Shown in pieces: positions 52,501-58,500 of a DNA stretch of 64,000 bases. Under the pieces are notes generated by a model. The model made no database searches. It worked only from the letters and a program-made list of their open reading frames with translations, and was not told the DNA's origin. How positions within the stretch are numbered: position 1 is the stretch's first letter; every line of letters starts with the position of its first letter. Location: the NCBI GenBank assembly GCA_963978545.1, contig OZ021728.1, positions 186,001-250,000 of the forward strand, given 5' to 3'. The DNA is from Linyphia triangularis (Eukaryota > Arthropoda > Arachnida > Araneae > Linyphiidae). The position numbers and the translations under genes were made by a program.

Positions 52501-55500
52501 CAATTGTTGCTACATATGTATGAGGACATTCGAACCCTATTAAATATTAATATTTTATCTAGATATACTAATTTTTTTTTAAATGTACATACAATATAAT
52601 AGAATAATAATTGTTTGTTACATAATATATGGAATATTGCTCTTAGATTCATCAGTAATGTGGTGATAAATTGTTCAAAATGATATTCTTAAGGTTTAGA
52701 AATAAGTTCTTAAAACACAAAACCTATATTTTAGAAACAAATTATAAATGCAGCCTAACTTAAGTTTAAATAATAATTTTCAATAATTATAAAACACTAG
52801 CTGAATACCCGTGCTTCGCTACGAAATTTTACCATGTGCAATATTTTGGCTACCTGTGAGGTTGCGGAAATCCGTCACTGGTGTATAGGTCCCAGTTTTT
52901 GGTGCTTCGCTCTCTGAAAGATTAATTTACACACAAGCACAGGCTTACATCACTCGTTGAAAGATTAATTCCAATGCAAGTATGAGTTTGATTTGCTCAC
53001 TGAAAGGTTTATTGCTGTGTAAGCATAAGCTTGCTTCACTCACTAAAAACTAATATTTATTAATTAATTAAAAAAGAACTGAAATAACTAAATGCAAAAC
53101 TACTTATTTTGAAAATTTCAGAGCTGTAGCCCTATTAGAAATCATTTTATAAAATATTTGTTAATTAAAAAAACTAATCAAACTTTTAAAATTCTGTTTT
53201 TCAAAACTACAATCAGAAGGTTAAAATTAGTGCAACAACGAAACGCTCTCAAAAATTTCGAATTTCAGTAAAAAAATTTTACAATGTACTCTCAATATAT
53301 TTTACTTTCGAAATAAGTAAAAAAATAATACAATTGATTTTTCCAACCCAAGTTACTTAAGAAATAACAGTGGAAATACTTACTGTCAAGATTTGAACAT
53401 AGGTATTCAACTCATCTTGCAGAGCTTTATCTTCATCAGACTGAAACACACAAGAATTTCTTAACAAACAATTATTGAGTAAAATGGAATTGTGTGACAA
53501 AACTAATAACATTTCAAATAGAATTCATAACAAATATTTATAATCCCACAGTTGTAAAATTATTTTAAATTCTTTGAGAGTCATTTACCTGGGTTCCCAC
53601 TGAAATCATAGAAGGAAATTACTTTTCAATAAATTTTAAGAAAATACTTTTTAACGACCTTCAAAAATACGCTTACATGCATAAGGTCTTTAATGTGCTT
53701 TGTGCGTTAATATCAAAATCTGCATAATTTGCCTCACAAACAGACTTTGATGGTCTCCGATCGCTCGCAAAACACTAATCTTGTGTATCGCTGTGTAAGA
53801 AGGACGGGAACTAAAAAACAGTCAGCTTTTTTGAGCCTGTTCCTTAAAGGAACACCCTGCTCATTCTTCTACGACATCTTTCCGATCCTACACGTTGCAC
53901 CTCTGACGTCACACTTGAGGAAGAAGGTTTCGTTTTCTTCTCACACATTCATGCTCTCCTCAACAGGGTTCCCACTCAAATCACAGAATGAAAATCGATG
54001 ACTTTTCAATGACTTTTAAGGACCTAAATAATGTTTTTTAAGGACCTTTGAAAATTTGTTTTCAGACATCATGTCTATATATAAATTTTTAATAAAGTAT
54101 ATTCTACCAGAAAAGTTACAAGTTGGTGCATGCGTAATACAAATATGTCAGAGAATTCTGATATGGTACGGATAAGCAGGGATAGCAAATCTGAGTAGTA
54201 TTTTTATAAACTTTACAGTTGGGCACACAACAGCCGCAAAAATTAAGAACTTTTAAGCACCTCTAAGCATTTTCAAGGCCTTGAAAACAAGCTCAAAAAT
54301 ATTAAGCACTTTTAATGATTTTCAATGACCGTGGGAACCCTGTTCAAACAGCAGGGCTGCGCAGATGAACATCAATATGGGATCAAGGAGACTATCAATT
54401 AACTGTTTCGCTCCAAAAGAGCTAGTTCTTTTCAACCAGCTCCTGCTCTGTTCAGAACAGTTGAGTTGTTCTTTCCGAATGGCTCAGTTGGAACTGTTCT
54501 TTAAAGAGCTAGCTCATTTCAACTAATTCCGTTCACTTGCTCTTTCTTAACGAGAGCTTGTTCAGTTTTTCTCAAATATGTTGTCGGTTTCAAATAAAAC
54601 GGAGGGCAGCGTACGTGCAGAAAGCGATGCTATGTTTATTTAGGACAGTGTTAAGAGGGTCTTTTTAATTAATTTCATAAGATATAGTGCTTATATGTTT
54701 GTTTTTATTTTAGGTATAAACAAATATTAAGGAAATTATTTAATTTCTCACTCTATATTCAAACTGAACGCATTGAAATGAAACTACGTTTTTCTTATAC
54801 TATAATGTGCTACAAGTGTGTTTTTAAATTAAGCAAACATAATTTTTGGTAAATTTGGAAAAAGGAAACATAATTACTGGTAACAAAACATTGCAGAATT
54901 TTTAGCAAATATTTTTTTTAATGAGTTGGTTCTACGTTACATTGATCTGGTAAATCCCATCCTGCAAATAAAAAATTATTTTTTAATTTTTTCTTGGTTT
55001 CAAATTGAAATAATTTTTTTTAACTACTTGTATGTGACAAATAAAAGCTTGATTTGAAATAATTGCAAAAATAAATTTGCGGAGTTTAAAGTAAATTTGT
55101 TAAGAACATGTTCTTTCACAGAATCCTCGGCATGTGACAAACAATTTGACTTTCTTTACTTATGTAATATGCATAATAGGAATATATCATTGTAAATACC
55201 CAATTCTGAAAATTCGGAATTTTCTATTATGAATTCCTGCATATTGGGTTTTTTATATTGTGTATTTTACAAATTCATTATTTTATTTTGGTCTATACAA
55301 ACAATATTGGAACTTATGCCTTTAGTTGGTCTTCAAATTTGTATTAGTTAAGTAAGAAAAGAAGTGTAGTATAAAGTTTAATGCACTTCCATAGATTGCT
55401 TGTCATATTCTAAAGCTGCTAGGTTCGAATTCTTGGCAGGCTGAGTTGTTCAATGTGTTTTGAAATCCACTGAAATGAAGGTTGTATTGTTTTGGTAAAA

Positions 55501-58500
55501 GGAACTGGGCTATCTCTAACATTTTTGTTTCAAGATTGGGATTCTACATTACATTGTCACTGTGGGAATCTTTCACAAATTACTCATCCTCTATCGCCCC
55601 AATCGGTCAATGTAATTTCTACTATCCAGAAAAGGGTAGACATGACAGTGATTGTGACAAATTATCTCTCACTAGTTGCAAAGTTTTTCTTTTTAATTTT
55701 CTCCGATATAATAAGTGTTCTATAGAAAGATAGTTATGATACTATGAGAAATTTTATTTTCACAAACAAGTATATTCAAAAACAAATTAAATTTTTGAGT
55801 TACTTATATAAAATAATAGCTTCGTAGAAATTAAAAAAAAAAGATAAGTTAAAACGTTGTTCAAATAGCACAGATTAAATACGTGTTTCTAGCATAGCTT
55901 ATCATTGAAATTAAAACTAAGGGTGTGGAACATCGCATAACTTTCAATTACACACTGATGTGGATTTATGTCATTTACTGTTCTTATATATTATCCTTTA
56001 TTATAAGTGAAACTGAGGGAAGAAGAAAAAACGATCGTTGATGAGCGATGCTCAAGGTAAGAGAACTTGTGTTGGAGGCATTCGTTTTCAACTTTTTACA
56101 CCATTAAAGCATTTTTACAGGAATTTCGAAATTGGGTATGTTTAGAAAACCTAAAGAGGTATTACCACAGCGATTTTGATGAAAATCATTAGAACCGTTT
56201 TTTGGCAATAATTGAAAAACCTGATTTTTTCAATGGCAGCTACCTTATGCGCATACACGATTTTGATGAAAACCTAAATGGTACCCACCAACCCGCATAC
56301 CAAATTTGAACATCGTAGGTCATTTTGTTCGGGCTGAAAACAGATATTTTTTCTATATCACTTCTCTGAAAGCCGGATGTTCCAAAACGTGACGAAATGC
56401 AAAAAATATATATATATATGTATACAAATGGGTAATAGGGAGGTTCGAAAAAAAAAAAATTGAAACGCATGAGGTAAAAAAAGTTGATACATATCTTGAT
56501 AAGAAAAATTGTAAAAAAAAAAATTTTAAAAAATAATATCTTCCGATCACGCAATTACCTCTAAGTTTGGAGAAAATAGAAAAAATAACTATATTTTTTT
56601 TAATCTTTTAAAATGTCCTAATGTCATATATTTGAAAGGCAATAGTTTGCAAGGAGTAGTGAAAGGGTAATATAACACAGGAAAACGCACAATTCTTTAC
56701 ATTTTTAAAACATATATTAATAATTGAAAATATTAAAAAAAAATTTGCTATAAAATGGATAGTAATGTTAGTTTTTACATATTTTAGTTAAAATTGTTTT
56801 ATTTACTTTAAGGTTTTGAATAAATACAAAAAATACCCTTTTATGATCCATTTTTTAAAACACCAATCACTAAATTATCGAGGTACATTAGTTTGTATTG
56901 TGAGAAATGAAGTAATTAGAACTTGAAAAAAAATCAAATCAGTAATTATTCAATAATAATCGTTCACAAATAACCTTTCAAACAGTGATAAAAACTGTGT
57001 TTTGGCGGGTTTCCATCTGGATAGCCTTTCTTGTGGTGCCTTTGCTTCCTTTAAAGCTCATAAACTTACTTGCTTATTCGTTGAATCATAGCGCACATGG
57101 CTGTGATTGGGACTGCCATTAATTCTGGTTTGAAATAATTTGACAGATCAAATTGCACATTGGGACATATGCCTTCTATACTCCAATGAACTACCATTCA
57201 GACACCTATTTATACACGTAGATAGTACTACAACAGGACCAACATCTTTCAGTGAGATCAAAAATTTAAGATTCATAGATCAAAATTTGAATAACTGTGA
57301 AAAACTTCTCTCTGCTGATCAATTGAAGCTGATTGATCAGCTGATTCAAGCTGAGATGAAAGTACTGAGCACAGATCAGTTATATCTTGATATTTATTTT
57401 AGATGAGGTCAATGACTTGGCAGCTCACACTCCATAACAACAGAAAGCAGAGTGCTTAGAGTACATGCGAGTGAATGTAAACCATTGGATGCAAGTCTTT
57501 ATTTTAAATTGTTACATACCACAGTGATTTTGAATTAAAAAAAAAAGTTAATTTTCTGAAGGGTCTAAGAACATATACGATTGTCTCTCCCTGAATATTT
57601 ACTGGAAGTTTTGAACTCAGTTATTGAACGAAATGCTTCCTTCCCTCACCCAAAAAAATTGGTTTTGTACGAAGGAGAAGAGAACTGACTCGAGAATTTT
57701 CCTACAATCAGGCATTCCAACCAAACTTAACTTTATTGCCACTGATTACGTGGACATAATTAATGGATTAACAATCCTCCTTTGTTAAGCGTAAATAAAA
57801 GAAACTGTGCAGGGTTAGTAAAAACGAAAAAATCTGACGGAATTAATTTGAAAGGAATATAGGGTTCTAATATATTCTGTGGACAAAAACTCAAGAAGAA
57901 AAATATTCATGCTGCAAAGGATGCAATCAGATTAAAGTTTTATAATTTTTTTAACAGCAAGGCTACCGGTGGCCACGCTTTTAAGTTATAGGATAGTTAA
58001 AAATATAACATAAATAATATGCAAATAATAAAGGTTCTAATATATTTTGTTGACAAAAACGTAAGGCAAGAAGAAAAATAATTATGCCTGTAAAGGATGC
58101 AGTCAGATAAAAGTTTGAGAATTTTGCTTTTTAAAAATTTCGCCAAGTTGCGACCATGCAAGGTTGCCACATTTCTCTTCATACTCCGGCAAGGTAACCA
58201 TCTTGGTGATGTTATCACCACTAGCTTGGCGCACTTCAAAAACGCTGCCAAGTGATGGGCTATTCTAGGAGTTCACCGAAATGGCAGCTGTGCTGCCATT
58301 TAAACACCTTTACACAGAATCCGTACACTACATGGAATTTTAAGAAAAAAAATTCTTCATTTTTGAGTCCACGTGTTTTTAGAATCACAAACTACATGAA
58401 CTTGAATCTGGAAGAAGGCTGTTTCAATTTGTTCCTTTTTTGCCATTCAAACAGCTTTGACTAGTTTCCAATTACAGTTCAACTCAACAGGAAGAATTTT

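Noticed and set aside
57140..57406. 88-residue ORF with TTGATCAGCT-like internal repetition
   Set aside because: No recognised motif, intronic, and opposite in strand to the only gene. The repetition explains the open frame.
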